The translations under genes and the position numbers were made by a program. A stretch of DNA of 64,000 nucleotides from CAYMCO01 sp964388955 (GTDB lineage Bacteria; Chloroflexota; Anaerolineae; Anaerolineales; E44-bin32): assembly GCA_964388955.1 (NCBI GenBank), contig CAYMCO010000018.1, positions 39,144 to 103,143 on the forward strand, written 5' to 3'. Positions 41,396 to 49,317 of the stretch are shown piece after piece; position 1 is the stretch's first letter, and each line of letters begins with the position of its first letter. The notes under the pieces were generated by a model, which was given only the letters and a program-made list of their open reading frames with translations, had not been told where the DNA came from and made no database searches.

Positions 41396-42747
41396 TGGAT
41401 TCCTATCACCGTCGCCAAATCGACTCCCGGGAACACGGATCGGTTGGCCAGGATCAGGTCCCGGATCACGGGCTCCACGTTCTGCCGGATGGCGGCATTC
41501 ACCAGGGCGTGCAACCGGGGCTGCCGGACCTCGGTGGTGCCGCCCATGGCCTCCAGCAACTCGGGATGGCCCTCGCGCGCACCCTGCAGGGCGACCAGCC
41601 TCGCCAAGGCTTCGAACCATTCGGTGACCAGCGAGTATTGGGCTTCGATCGCCCCCCCGTACCGCATCGTCGCCCGGGTCACATTGATCATCGGCAGGTT
41701 TTCATCCAGCACCCGCAGGTCGATGTTGCCCTCCGAACCACCGCGGTTTTGTAGGGAGACGCTGACCGAGTCCAGGCGCAGATCCGCCATCTCCTCGGGG
41801 ATCTCTCCCCGGACGTATGCCCGGATCCTGACCTGGGTGCCCTCCGGGATCGCAATCCGGCCCCAGCCCAGGTCGTGCTCGAAATCGTCTCCAAGGGTGA
41901 CTTCCGCCTCCACCTGCGCACGGCTGATGGTGGGAAGTCCTCCGGAACCACCCCCAGAAAACCCGGCGATGAAGCTCTGCAGGTCCCCGATGAGGTACTC
42001 ATCGGCAAAGGGGTCGTAGCCGCGTTCGAACATCCTGGCGGGCAGGTTTTCGTCCGCCAGGCGGGTGATCCGGCTCAGGATCATCCCCCCAGGATCGCCG
42101 ATCAGGTTGACGAAACGGCGTGCCGTCCAGGAGACGCCCCACTCCTGGCGGGCGAAGTTCCAGTGCAGACTGTTGAGCTGGATATCCGGATCGAAGAGGG
42201 AAACACCTACGTGGTGGGTGATGATCAGGGGCGGCCTGAAATCAATGTAGATGCCGGCCGCGGACACCGACACGTTTATTCCCGTCCCACCCTCTCCGGT
42301 GTGGATGGTGTTTTCGGCGTCCGACGACAGTGTCTGTCCGGCCGCGAGGTGGCCCGACGCCGAGAGCTCGTGTCCCCGGGTTGGCACCCCGGTCGCCTCT
42401 TCCAGTTCCTCCGACACCGATCCATTGTCACGCTGCAAGACGGGGGTCTGTAGTGGGAGGGAGATGGCCTTCGGCCCCTTCAAGGCGCGCTGCACGAAAT
42501 CGTTGCCCTGGCAGCGCTGGAGCTGTCTCAGCATGTCACGCGAGTACTGCGACGGCGGCTGCTCCCGGCCCAGCGTGACCATCGCGTGCCGCACGTCGGC
42601 GGCGTAGACGTCCGGGTCTGTCCGGTCCAGAACATTGCTGCTGTAGCGGCGGTGGCTAGCCCGCTCCCGGGCTGGTTCCTTCTTCGTCGTCTTCTTCAAG
42701 GCGCCTGCCCCTTCTGATGTCCTTCCTTCACTCGGTGACTTCTTCAT
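41392..42747 (-). CDS. Uncharacterised LQRxxGN-motif protein, possible eCIS cargo (451 aa)
   Basis: 451 residues. Basic N-terminus (KKTTKKEPARERASHRR), LQRCQGNDFVQRAL at residues 76-89 and TPVLQRDNG at about 101-109. The middle (about 150-300) is predicted beta-rich with GTGINVSVSAAGIYIDF and WNFARQEWGVSWTARR; about residue 240 has a Gly-rich loop GFSGGGSGGLP. No known domain is recognised. Tightly coupled to the downstream 229-residue gene. Its position right after the AAA ATPase, where cargo genes are often found, and the shared motif suggest cargo. Confidence 0.65.
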   Translation of the reverse strand: MKKSPSEGRTSEGAGALKKTTKKEPARERASHRRYSSNVLDRTDPDVYAADVRHAMVTLGREQPPSQYSRDMLRQLQRCQGNDFVQRALKGPKAISLPLQTPVLQRDNGSVSEELEEATGVPTRGHELSASGHLAAGQTLSSDAENTIHTGEGGTGINVSVSAAGIYIDFRPPLIITHHVGVSLFDPDIQLNSLHWNFARQEWGVSWTARRFVNLIGDPGGMILSRITRLADENLPARMFERGYDPFADEYLIGDLQSFIAGFSGGGSGGLPTISRAQVEAEVTLGDDFEHDLGWGRIAIPEGTQVRIRAYVRGEIPEEMADLRLDSVSVSLQNRGGSEGNIDLRVLDENLPMINVTRATMRYGGAIEAQYSLVTEWFEALARLVALQGAREGHPELLEAMGGTTEVRQPRLHALVNAAIRQNVEPVIRDLILANRSVFPGVDLATVIGIQ

Positions 42748-42793
42748 AATCCAGATCCACGCTGGAGTTCAGCCGGTCCTGCGCGTCGCTCAT
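42728..42793 (-). CDS. Possible 21-residue coupling ORF between AAA ATPase and cargo gene
   Basis: An ATG at 42793 overlaps the ATPase stop (ATGA) and has AGGAGG about ten bases upstream, stronger than the site of the next large gene. It encodes MSDAQDRLNSSVDLDYEEVTE, then TGA, ending inside the start of the 451-residue gene in another frame. It may only serve translational coupling. Confidence 0.35.
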   Translation of the reverse strand: MSDAQDRLNSSVDLDYEEVTE

Positions 42794-44955
42794 GGGGCCA
42801 GTTCCTCCTCCCTGACCAATCGCCCCATTTTCTGCAGCTCGCGGCGCGTGCCGTGCAGCAGATGCTCCATGCTCACGGCGCCGCCATCAGCGGCCGCCAG
42901 GTAGGCGGCGCCGACGATGATATTGCGGATGTTTCCGCCGGCCAGCTTGTACCGGCGAGCCAGAATACCGAAGTCGATGTCGGCGGCACGCGGCACTTCC
43001 GCGGGGAAGAGCGTGCGCCAGATTCGCAGCCGGTCCTCCTCCTCCGGGAAGGGGAAGTCGACCGCGAATTGGAGCCGCCGGGTGAACGCCTCGTCCAGGT
43101 TGGCGCGCAAGTTGGTGGCCAAGATGGTCAGCCCGTCATAGGCCTCCATCTGCTGCAGCAAATAGCTGATCTCGACGTTCGCGTAGCGGTCGTGCGAGTC
43201 CCGCACCTCAGAACGTTTCCCGAACAGCGCGTCTGCCTCATCAAAGAAGAGGATGGCGTTGCTGCTTTCCGCCTCCGAGAAGACGCTCGCCAGGTTCTTT
43301 TCCGTCTCTCCGATGTACTTGCTCACAACGGTGGAGAGGTCGATCTTGAATAATTCGAGGCCAAGTGTGCGGGAGATGATCCCGGCGGCCATAGTCTTTC
43401 CGGTGCCGGGCGGGCCGGCGAAGAGCACGGTGACCCCCCGACTCGAGGCCAGCTTGCGCCCCACCCCCCAGTCATCCAGCACCCTTGGACGCTCTCGGAC
43501 CGTATCCACTATCTCACCCAGCAGGGCCAATTGGTCATCCGGAAGGACGATATCCTCCCACGTGTAACGTGGCTCGATCCGGGCAGCCAGCTTGCCCAAG
43601 TTGGGGATGGAGTGCTCTCGAGCGGCGATCATCAGGTGCTCCGTGGCCAACCGCTCCGCTTCCCGCGCGGCCCGATCTCGCGCGGTGGCCACGGCATCCC
43701 GGATTTGGCCCGAGGCGAGCTGGAAGTGGCCAGCCACGAGCGAGAGATCGATATCGCCTCGGCTCGTCTCCCCATCGGTGAAATGGGCCCAGATCTCTCG
43801 GCGGCGTCGATAGTCGGGCAGCGCGAAACCGACCTCCACCACCCTCCGATCCCGCTCGGCCCCTCGAGGCAGCCAGCGCTCCATACCCGAGAGCACAAGT
43901 ACATCCGGATGCAGGTAGAGGGACCTCATCAACTCGGGATTGGAGTGGGGAGGGGGTTCGTCGGCCGGCGGATGCCCCCCATCCCATCCAACCAGATAGG
44001 CGATCCCGCCGATCAATCGGGCATCGCGAAGGGCAAGCTGAAGCGCCCGAGACATACGGACCCCTTCCCGGGCCAAGGCGGATAAATCGACCCGCAGCAG
44101 GCACCGGTCCAACGTGGTTGCCAGCATCCGAGCGGCTGCATCCTGGCTGGCGCGATCAGGGCCATAGAATGAGTAAATGGGATGCGCGTCCAATGCCGAC
44201 GCCAACGCATGCTCGGCTTCACCCGCCAACAGCCGGTCTGTATCGCGCCCCCCGCCGTACTCAAGGCGCGCATAGGGGCGCAGCTTCGGGTGCGGCCGGT
44301 AGCTGCCCAGCAGCCAGCCGGTTACCGTCTCATCGATCACCAAATTGCGGCCCAAGATACCTTCGCTTCCACCATCCGACCGCGGGACACAACGCACCAG
44401 TTCATGACGCAGAAGCGGAGCATCGTCGTGGAAGCGCGAGATGGAATCGATGCGCTCCGGGCCTGGGTCAATCAACATCTCCAACGCCAGGCTGACCCCG
44501 GGGCACTTGCGCGTGACATCGTCCTGCAGATATCCATACAGGCGCTCGTAGCGCAGATCCAGGCTGGGTGCCAGACAGAGCAGCAATACATCCAGTTCGA
44601 ACCGATCCAAGTCGAACGCCTCCGCCACCTGGTGCAGCCGGGGAAGCCCACTCGAGCGACGAACTTCAGATGCCGCCTGCTCGACTGCCCCCTCTGCGGC
44701 CGCCATTTCCATCTCGAACTTACGGGCTTCCTCAGACGAGAGAAGGGCGGTCTCCCCCCAGTTGGTTCCCAGCGGCCTCTCCAGCAGGTTCGCGGCTTGT
44801 TCATCTGAGACATACAGCCCTCGAAACGCATCCGAGGGATCCTGGCCGGCCCGCTGCCAGCGGACGACCGCCTGCCGAAGACGTACGTCCAAGCGTGACA
44901 ATTCGGCCAACAGGCATTTCAGGTTCGCGTCCAGACCTGCATTGTTCGTGGACAT
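42790..44955 (-). CDS. eCIS AAA+ ATPase (Afp15-like)
   Basis: 721 residues. The N-terminal helical domain and a degenerate first AAA module (YSFYGPDRASQDAAARML where a Walker A would be) precede an intact second AAA module. Walker A GPPGTGKT is near residue 515, Walker B ILFFDEADALFGKRSEV near 570, sensor-like ILATNLRANLDEAFTRRLQF near 600, and the lid IDFGILARRYKLAGGNIRNI. This is the CDC48-like ATPase of eCIS loci, thought to act in assembly or cargo loading; it is not a ClpV. It lies at the 5' end of the structural operon, eight bases after the small gene upstream. Confidence 0.92.
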   Translation of the reverse strand: MSTNNAGLDANLKCLLAELSRLDVRLRQAVVRWQRAGQDPSDAFRGLYVSDEQAANLLERPLGTNWGETALLSSEEARKFEMEMAAAEGAVEQAASEVRRSSGLPRLHQVAEAFDLDRFELDVLLLCLAPSLDLRYERLYGYLQDDVTRKCPGVSLALEMLIDPGPERIDSISRFHDDAPLLRHELVRCVPRSDGGSEGILGRNLVIDETVTGWLLGSYRPHPKLRPYARLEYGGGRDTDRLLAGEAEHALASALDAHPIYSFYGPDRASQDAAARMLATTLDRCLLRVDLSALAREGVRMSRALQLALRDARLIGGIAYLVGWDGGHPPADEPPPHSNPELMRSLYLHPDVLVLSGMERWLPRGAERDRRVVEVGFALPDYRRRREIWAHFTDGETSRGDIDLSLVAGHFQLASGQIRDAVATARDRAAREAERLATEHLMIAAREHSIPNLGKLAARIEPRYTWEDIVLPDDQLALLGEIVDTVRERPRVLDDWGVGRKLASSRGVTVLFAGPPGTGKTMAAGIISRTLGLELFKIDLSTVVSKYIGETEKNLASVFSEAESSNAILFFDEADALFGKRSEVRDSHDRYANVEISYLLQQMEAYDGLTILATNLRANLDEAFTRRLQFAVDFPFPEEEDRLRIWRTLFPAEVPRAADIDFGILARRYKLAGGNIRNIIVGAAYLAAADGGAVSMEHLLHGTRRELQKMGRLVREEELAP

Positions 44956-44962
44956 AATGGTC

Positions 44963-45262
44963 TCAATCCGGGATGAGGTGCAGCCACCTGGTGAGCCGTT
45001 CCCACCAGCCCACTCGGATGCCCCTCACCAGGCCCGTCTGCTGCTCGATGAACCGAATCAACCCTTCGATGTCGGAGAAATGAGCCCGCTTCCCGCTGCT
45101 CACGTGGTCGACTGTGCCCTTCCAATACACGATCCGGCCCTGCGGGTCGATTTCTTCATGCCAGATGCGTATCACGAAGGAATGTATGTCCTGATCCAAT
45201 CGGCTCCCCGCCTGGGTTGAGGCCGTGACCGACGTCCTGGACGACCCGCCGACTGAGGCCAC
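44963..45262 (-). CDS. Small conserved protein at the head of the eCIS operon
   Basis: 99 residues from GTG 45262, or 78 from a TTG at 45199 that has GGGGAG four bases upstream and leads directly into the conserved core. The core reads HSFVIRIWHEEIDPQGRIVY then WKGTVDHVSSGKRAHF and IEGLIRFIEQQTGL. Similar short proteins (IxRIWxE, WxGxVxHVxSG, FI) occur in Chloroflexota-type genomes. Function unknown; first gene of the operon, about 220 bases after the SARP regulator stop. Confidence 0.7.
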   Translation of the reverse strand: MASVGGSSRTSVTASTQAGSRLDQDIHSFVIRIWHEEIDPQGRIVYWKGTVDHVSSGKRAHFSDIEGLIRFIEQQTGLVRGIRVGWWERLTRWLHLIPD

Positions 45263-45483
45263 CTTTGGGCGCGCTCAATCGTGGATCCGGATCAAACCTC
45301 AACCTCCTGCCGGGAGACTATTCGCATGCCGTCTTTGGAGCGCCTCGGGGACGTCTTAGAGCCGCCGTGCGGCTGGCCCAGGTCGCAGCGCGCCCCATTT
45401 GCCGAGGGAAATCAGGGGAGGCTGAGACGCGGGGGCAGAGGTAGCCTGGAGGGGGGAAAAAACCGCAGGTGAGGGGTGGATCG

Positions 45484-46434
45484 CTATGATCGACTTCTGC
45501 CCGCCAGGCCCTGGTTAATCAATTGCTCCACCCGTCGCAGCTCGGCTCTGGTCTGCTCCAGCACCTCTTCCAGCTGCCGCAGACGCCTGAGCGCGTGCTC
45601 GATCAACGGGTGATCCGGTGGATCCGCCGCCTCAAGCAACTGACCGGTTCCCAGCGCCTCCCCCATCACAGGGGAGGGTTGAAACTCATTCCTGCGCATG
45701 CTTTCGTAGAGGCGGCGGGTGGCCGGCATAGGCTTGATGGCCAGCGATTCCTGCAGCGTTTGGGCGCATCGCTCATATTGCGCAAGCGCCATATTTCGCT
45801 CGCCAGAGAGCCAATGCAGACGCATCAATTGACGGTGGACCTTCTCACGCGTATCGTCTTGAGCGAGGATCTTCTCCCCATAGATGATGGCGCGCTCGTA
45901 GTTTCCGACGGAGCCGTGGTAGATCATCAGTTTGTTGAGCGCACTGACGAAGTATAAGTTAAGTCGCTCGCGGTCGTTCAGGCACCAATCTTCGTAGATG
46001 CCTTCCAGCAGATCCCCCACGTACAGTTCAGCGGCCGCCTCCAGTTCCTGCGCCGCCCCCGCGTCCAATTGATCACCGGGGATGTCCTGATAACTGTGGA
46101 TCACATTCTCGAATACCTCGATATCCAACCAGTATCCCTCTTCGGCTTGAAACGACACGCTCTCCTCATCGATGGCCAGCAGGTCGCCCACGGGCGCGCC
46201 AATGCTTTCGAGGGATTGGCGAAGGCGCCATAGAGAATCGCGCAGGCGCTTTCGGGATGTGGAAGTCGGGTAGTCTCCCCAGAAAATCGCCGCAAGGCGC
46301 TCTCGATGGTGGTGCAGGTGGCGATTGAGCAGCAGAAAGCAGAGCAGGTGATAGGGAAGGGTCCCGGGGAATCCATCCAGGGATCGCTGTTGAAACTGGG
46401 CGCTGCCAGTGCCGAAAAGGCGAATCTCCAACAT
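45484..46434 (-). CDS. SARP/BTAD-type transcriptional activator
   Basis: 316 residues from ATG 46434 (MLEIRLFGTGSAQF), with AGGAGG nine bases upstream; the frame is open 24 codons further but without a site. The N-terminal OmpR-like winged helix (residues 1-95: RERLAAIFWGDYPTSTSRKR, LRDSLWRLRQSL) is followed by a bacterial transcriptional activation domain (residues 100-250: WLDIEVFENVI, YVGDLLEGIYEDWCLNDRER, REKVHRQLMRLHWLSGERNM). A C-terminal leucine-rich coiled coil (RRLRQLEEVLEQTRAELRRV) is extra. SARPs bind direct repeats and activate nearby clusters; the adjacent downstream eCIS operon is the obvious target. Confidence 0.88.
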   Translation of the reverse strand: MLEIRLFGTGSAQFQQRSLDGFPGTLPYHLLCFLLLNRHLHHHRERLAAIFWGDYPTSTSRKRLRDSLWRLRQSLESIGAPVGDLLAIDEESVSFQAEEGYWLDIEVFENVIHSYQDIPGDQLDAGAAQELEAAAELYVGDLLEGIYEDWCLNDRERLNLYFVSALNKLMIYHGSVGNYERAIIYGEKILAQDDTREKVHRQLMRLHWLSGERNMALAQYERCAQTLQESLAIKPMPATRRLYESMRRNEFQPSPVMGEALGTGQLLEAADPPDHPLIEHALRRLRQLEEVLEQTRAELRRVEQLINQGLAGRSRS

Positions 46435-46629
46435 AGGGGGAATCCTCCTTCCCAAGGCTGCGTTGTGAGCAGTCCGCCGGAGACCACCAAGGGCTGACCG
46501 CCGCAACTGCTATTCACCCCCAGAGAGCGGCGCTTTCACGATACTTCAGTTCGATACCCTGCTCCCGGACTTTGCCCAGCGGAGTAAATTCTAGACTAAT
46601 GCTACCTAACTTACCCGCATATCCCCTAT

Positions 46630-46658
46630 AGCATATATCAAATCCGCGTCAGGTTCAA
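46630..46658 (-). promoter_or_regulatory. Promoter of the SARP gene
   Basis: On the minus strand TTGAAC (46658-46653), 17-base spacer, TATGCT (46635-46630, continuing ATAG). It lies in an AT-rich patch and predicts a leader of about 190 bases before the SARP start. The gap up to 46901 shows nothing else. Confidence 0.65.
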
Positions 46659-46901
46659 ATGACCGACGGAGTAAGATTCCAGTTCCAGCTTCAAGACAAC
46701 TATATCCAGAATTCAAAAGGGCGCCAGGGTCCCCAATCCGAACGCAGGGACGCCTGCCGGCAGATGTTGAGGGAGAATGGCGAAGCATCGCCGCGGCTCG
46801 GCGCCTTCCCCCCACCTCGAACGCATCGGCCTCTCAAGAGCAGGTCCCCGAGCATGAAGGTGGCGACCGAGACGGCTGCGAGGCCCCCGCTCGCTCGTCC
46901 G

Positions 46902-48065
46902 TCAAGGCCGGCCCGAATCCGCCAGCGATCGGTACAAGTCCTCATACGACTCGAATGTCCGTTCTTCGGAATGGCTTTGAGCGATGTTCAGACTCGCTCT
47001 CCCAAATGCCGCCATTCGCTTGGGATTCGAAAGGATCCCCCCGATCGCAGCCGCGAATCCTTCCACATCCCCCGGCGACACCAGGTAGCCGTTTTCCCCG
47101 TTTCTGACCAACTCGGGTAGCGCCGCTGCGTCGGCGGCCACGATCGGCAGCCCCGTCCCTGTCGCCTGCAGGGTGGGAATGCTCTGCACCTCGACATCCG
47201 AGGCGATAGTGAAAAGGGACGAGGCTCGGTAGAGTGCAGGCAGATCGGTCTCCGGGACAAAACCCATGAAGTGAACACGATGTCGCAAACCGAGCCCACC
47301 GGCCAGATCCTCCAGGCGCTGCCGGTCATCCCCCCGTCCTACCACGAGCAAGTGACCGGATTCGATCTGGCCGAAGGCGCGGATGAGGACGTCTATCTTC
47401 TTGTCGGGCGCCAATCGCCCCACGACGAGCACACGCGGCCCCTGCGGAAGTCCATAGCGCCGCTCGATATTCCCGTCATCGCCAGATGGGCGGTAGCGGC
47501 GCGCATCGAAACCGTTGGAAATCACGGTGGAGGGCGCCTCCAGTCCCTCGTCGCGGAACATGGTCTTCTGGCTCTCGGTGGGAAAGACGACGTGATCGAA
47601 TGCGTTGATCATGTGCACCGTGAATTCCCAGGTGAGGTTCTCAATCATGCGTTCGACGACGTCGCCCACATGGATGTAGTAAGAAACAAACCGGGGCAGG
47701 AAATGGCAGGTGAGCACTTCCGGGATGTGCGCCCTGCCCCCCTCAAACAGATAGAGCTGCCAGCTCAGCAGGGCACCGTCGTGCGTGTTGATCACATCGG
47801 GCTGAGTCTCGTCGATGATTTCACGCAGCCGCTCATAGGTCAGCAGAGGCAGCCTTCCTTCGGACCAAAACGGATTGGGGGCGGAGCGCACGCGGCGCAG
47901 GATCACCCCCCGATCCTCGACTCGATAGGGTGCGCCACGGTCGCTGGCAGTGACCACTGTGACCTGATGCCCCAGGGATACCATCGCCCGGGCCACCTTC
48001 TGGACCACCAGCGTTACCCCACTGATTGTGGGCGGATAACCATGGCTAAGCATCAAGATGTGCAT
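46902..48065 (-). CDS. Glycosyltransferase family 4 (GT-B)
   Basis: 387 residues. N-terminal Rossmann half with MHILMLSHGYPPTISGVTLV, DVINTHDG and PEVLTCH; the C-terminal half begins at VLVVGRLAPDKKIDVLIRAF and holds the nucleotide-sugar region EVQSIPTLQATGTGLPIVAA, with the retaining-enzyme E/N motif and NGENGYLVSPGD. The pattern is that of GT4 diacylglycerol or lipid glycosyltransferases and related enzymes. The start overlaps the upstream membrane-protein gene by 20 bases, so the two are co-translated, pointing to glycolipid or envelope glycan synthesis. Confidence 0.9.
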   Translation of the reverse strand: MHILMLSHGYPPTISGVTLVVQKVARAMVSLGHQVTVVTASDRGAPYRVEDRGVILRRVRSAPNPFWSEGRLPLLTYERLREIIDETQPDVINTHDGALLSWQLYLFEGGRAHIPEVLTCHFLPRFVSYYIHVGDVVERMIENLTWEFTVHMINAFDHVVFPTESQKTMFRDEGLEAPSTVISNGFDARRYRPSGDDGNIERRYGLPQGPRVLVVGRLAPDKKIDVLIRAFGQIESGHLLVVGRGDDRQRLEDLAGGLGLRHRVHFMGFVPETDLPALYRASSLFTIASDVEVQSIPTLQATGTGLPIVAADAAALPELVRNGENGYLVSPGDVEGFAAAIGGILSNPKRMAAFGRASLNIAQSHSEERTFESYEDLYRSLADSGRP

Positions 48066-49107
48066 CGTCCTCTTCCCTCATGGCGATTTCGGCTACGGCT
48101 GTCTTTCTGCGGAGGATCCGCCAATAGAAGCCCAAGCTGATCAGGTATGGAAAGATGAAGTAGACCAACCGGAAGAGGATCGACGCCAGGACGGCCCGAT
48201 GGAATGAAATCCCCAGCAGCGCAAGGATACCGGCCATCGACCCCTCCTGCACCCCCAGTCCGCCCGGAATCATGGATGCCACCCCCGCAACGGTGCCGAT
48301 GACAAAGCCTGTTATGAGCTCGCCGGGGCTGATAACCACTTCCATGGCCCGAAAACAGTACCAGAGCGCAGTCGCGCTCGCCGACCAATCGACGGCAATC
48401 AGCAGCATGATGCCAAGGACCGCCGCGGGGTGGCGGCGGATGGCTTCTACCCCTCGTCCCATCGTTTCCTCGAACCGGGCGAAAGCGGGGCGCAGGTCCC
48501 GGCGCAGTAGAGTCCCCGCCGCCTCTCCCCCGGACCGGATGACGCCGATGCGCATCCGATCCCAGAAAATGGCCGCGGTGGCAATCAACTCGGTCAGGAT
48601 CACCAGCGCCGCGAGGGCGCTCAAGAGCCCGGCAGTCCTGCCTCCGAGCGCCGCGTGCCTTCCCAGGAATAGCAATCCAACAGGCAGCATCGCGATCATC
48701 ACCAAGCTGGTGAGGTAGAAGTGCAAGAATGAAACGGCGAGCACTTCGCGCACCTTCACACCATAGCGATTCATCAGCGCGTACCGCACCGAGTAGCCGG
48801 CTGTGCCCCCACTGGATACGATGTGATTCAACACGGTGGAGGCGAATCCCACCAGTGTCAGATCCAGGACCCTCATTGAGATCCCCATCAAACGGGCCAC
48901 CGCGGCAAACGCCAAACTGATGCACAGATACGAGATCGCCGTCATCAGCAGCGCGTAAGGAATCGGGCGGAGGCTCGCCTGTTGGAGCGCGCCTCGAATT
49001 CGCCCCCAATCCATCAGGATGAAAACCAGGCCCAATAGCAGGATCAATACTATCAGGCCGGGCATCAGTCTCCTGACCGACAATCGATATTCCCCGTTGT
49101 CATGCAT
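48046..49107 (-). CDS. Lysylphosphatidylglycerol synthase transmembrane-domain family protein
   Basis: 353 residues from ATG 49107 (GGAGG eight bases upstream). Six to eight membrane helices, and the family signatures VLNHIVSSGGTAGYSVRYAL (about residue 85) and MIPGGLGVQEGSMAGILALL (about residue 275). These match the UPF0104/LPG_synthase_TM family, which includes the membrane part of MprF and stand-alone proteins thought to flip lipids. There is no lysyl-transferase domain. Overlap with the glycosyltransferase gene suggests joint work on a lipid-linked product. Confidence 0.85.
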   Translation of the reverse strand: MHDNGEYRLSVRRLMPGLIVLILLLGLVFILMDWGRIRGALQQASLRPIPYALLMTAISYLCISLAFAAVARLMGISMRVLDLTLVGFASTVLNHIVSSGGTAGYSVRYALMNRYGVKVREVLAVSFLHFYLTSLVMIAMLPVGLLFLGRHAALGGRTAGLLSALAALVILTELIATAAIFWDRMRIGVIRSGGEAAGTLLRRDLRPAFARFEETMGRGVEAIRRHPAAVLGIMLLIAVDWSASATALWYCFRAMEVVISPGELITGFVIGTVAGVASMIPGGLGVQEGSMAGILALLGISFHRAVLASILFRLVYFIFPYLISLGFYWRILRRKTAVAEIAMREEDDAHLDA

Positions 49108-49317
49108 TGTCACGCCTCCAGCCCCGGCGACCTGCACGACGATGATCCAAACCTAGCGCCGACCTCGCGCGCTTTCCCCAAGTTGAGGGTGGGGCGCGGG
49201 AGACGTCGCCGGGATCTCGGCCGCCATCGACGCTTGACGCCGGCGAAGAGGCTCGCTCTGGGATGAGAACCAGCCGGGCACGGGGCTCCTGCCCTCAACC
49301 CAAGCCGATCGCGCCAA

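Noticed and set aside
25265..45262. Prophage or type VI secretion interpretation
   Set aside because: No capsid, terminase, portal, integrase or lysis genes; no TssJLM or ClpV; ATPase is CDC48-like and DUF4255, DUF4157 and gpJ types are those of eCIS.
46640..46665. tRNA T-loop-like GGTTCAAAT
   Set aside because: Neighbouring bases do not form a T stem, and no anticodon or acceptor arms are present; it is the -35 region of the SARP promoter read on the other strand.
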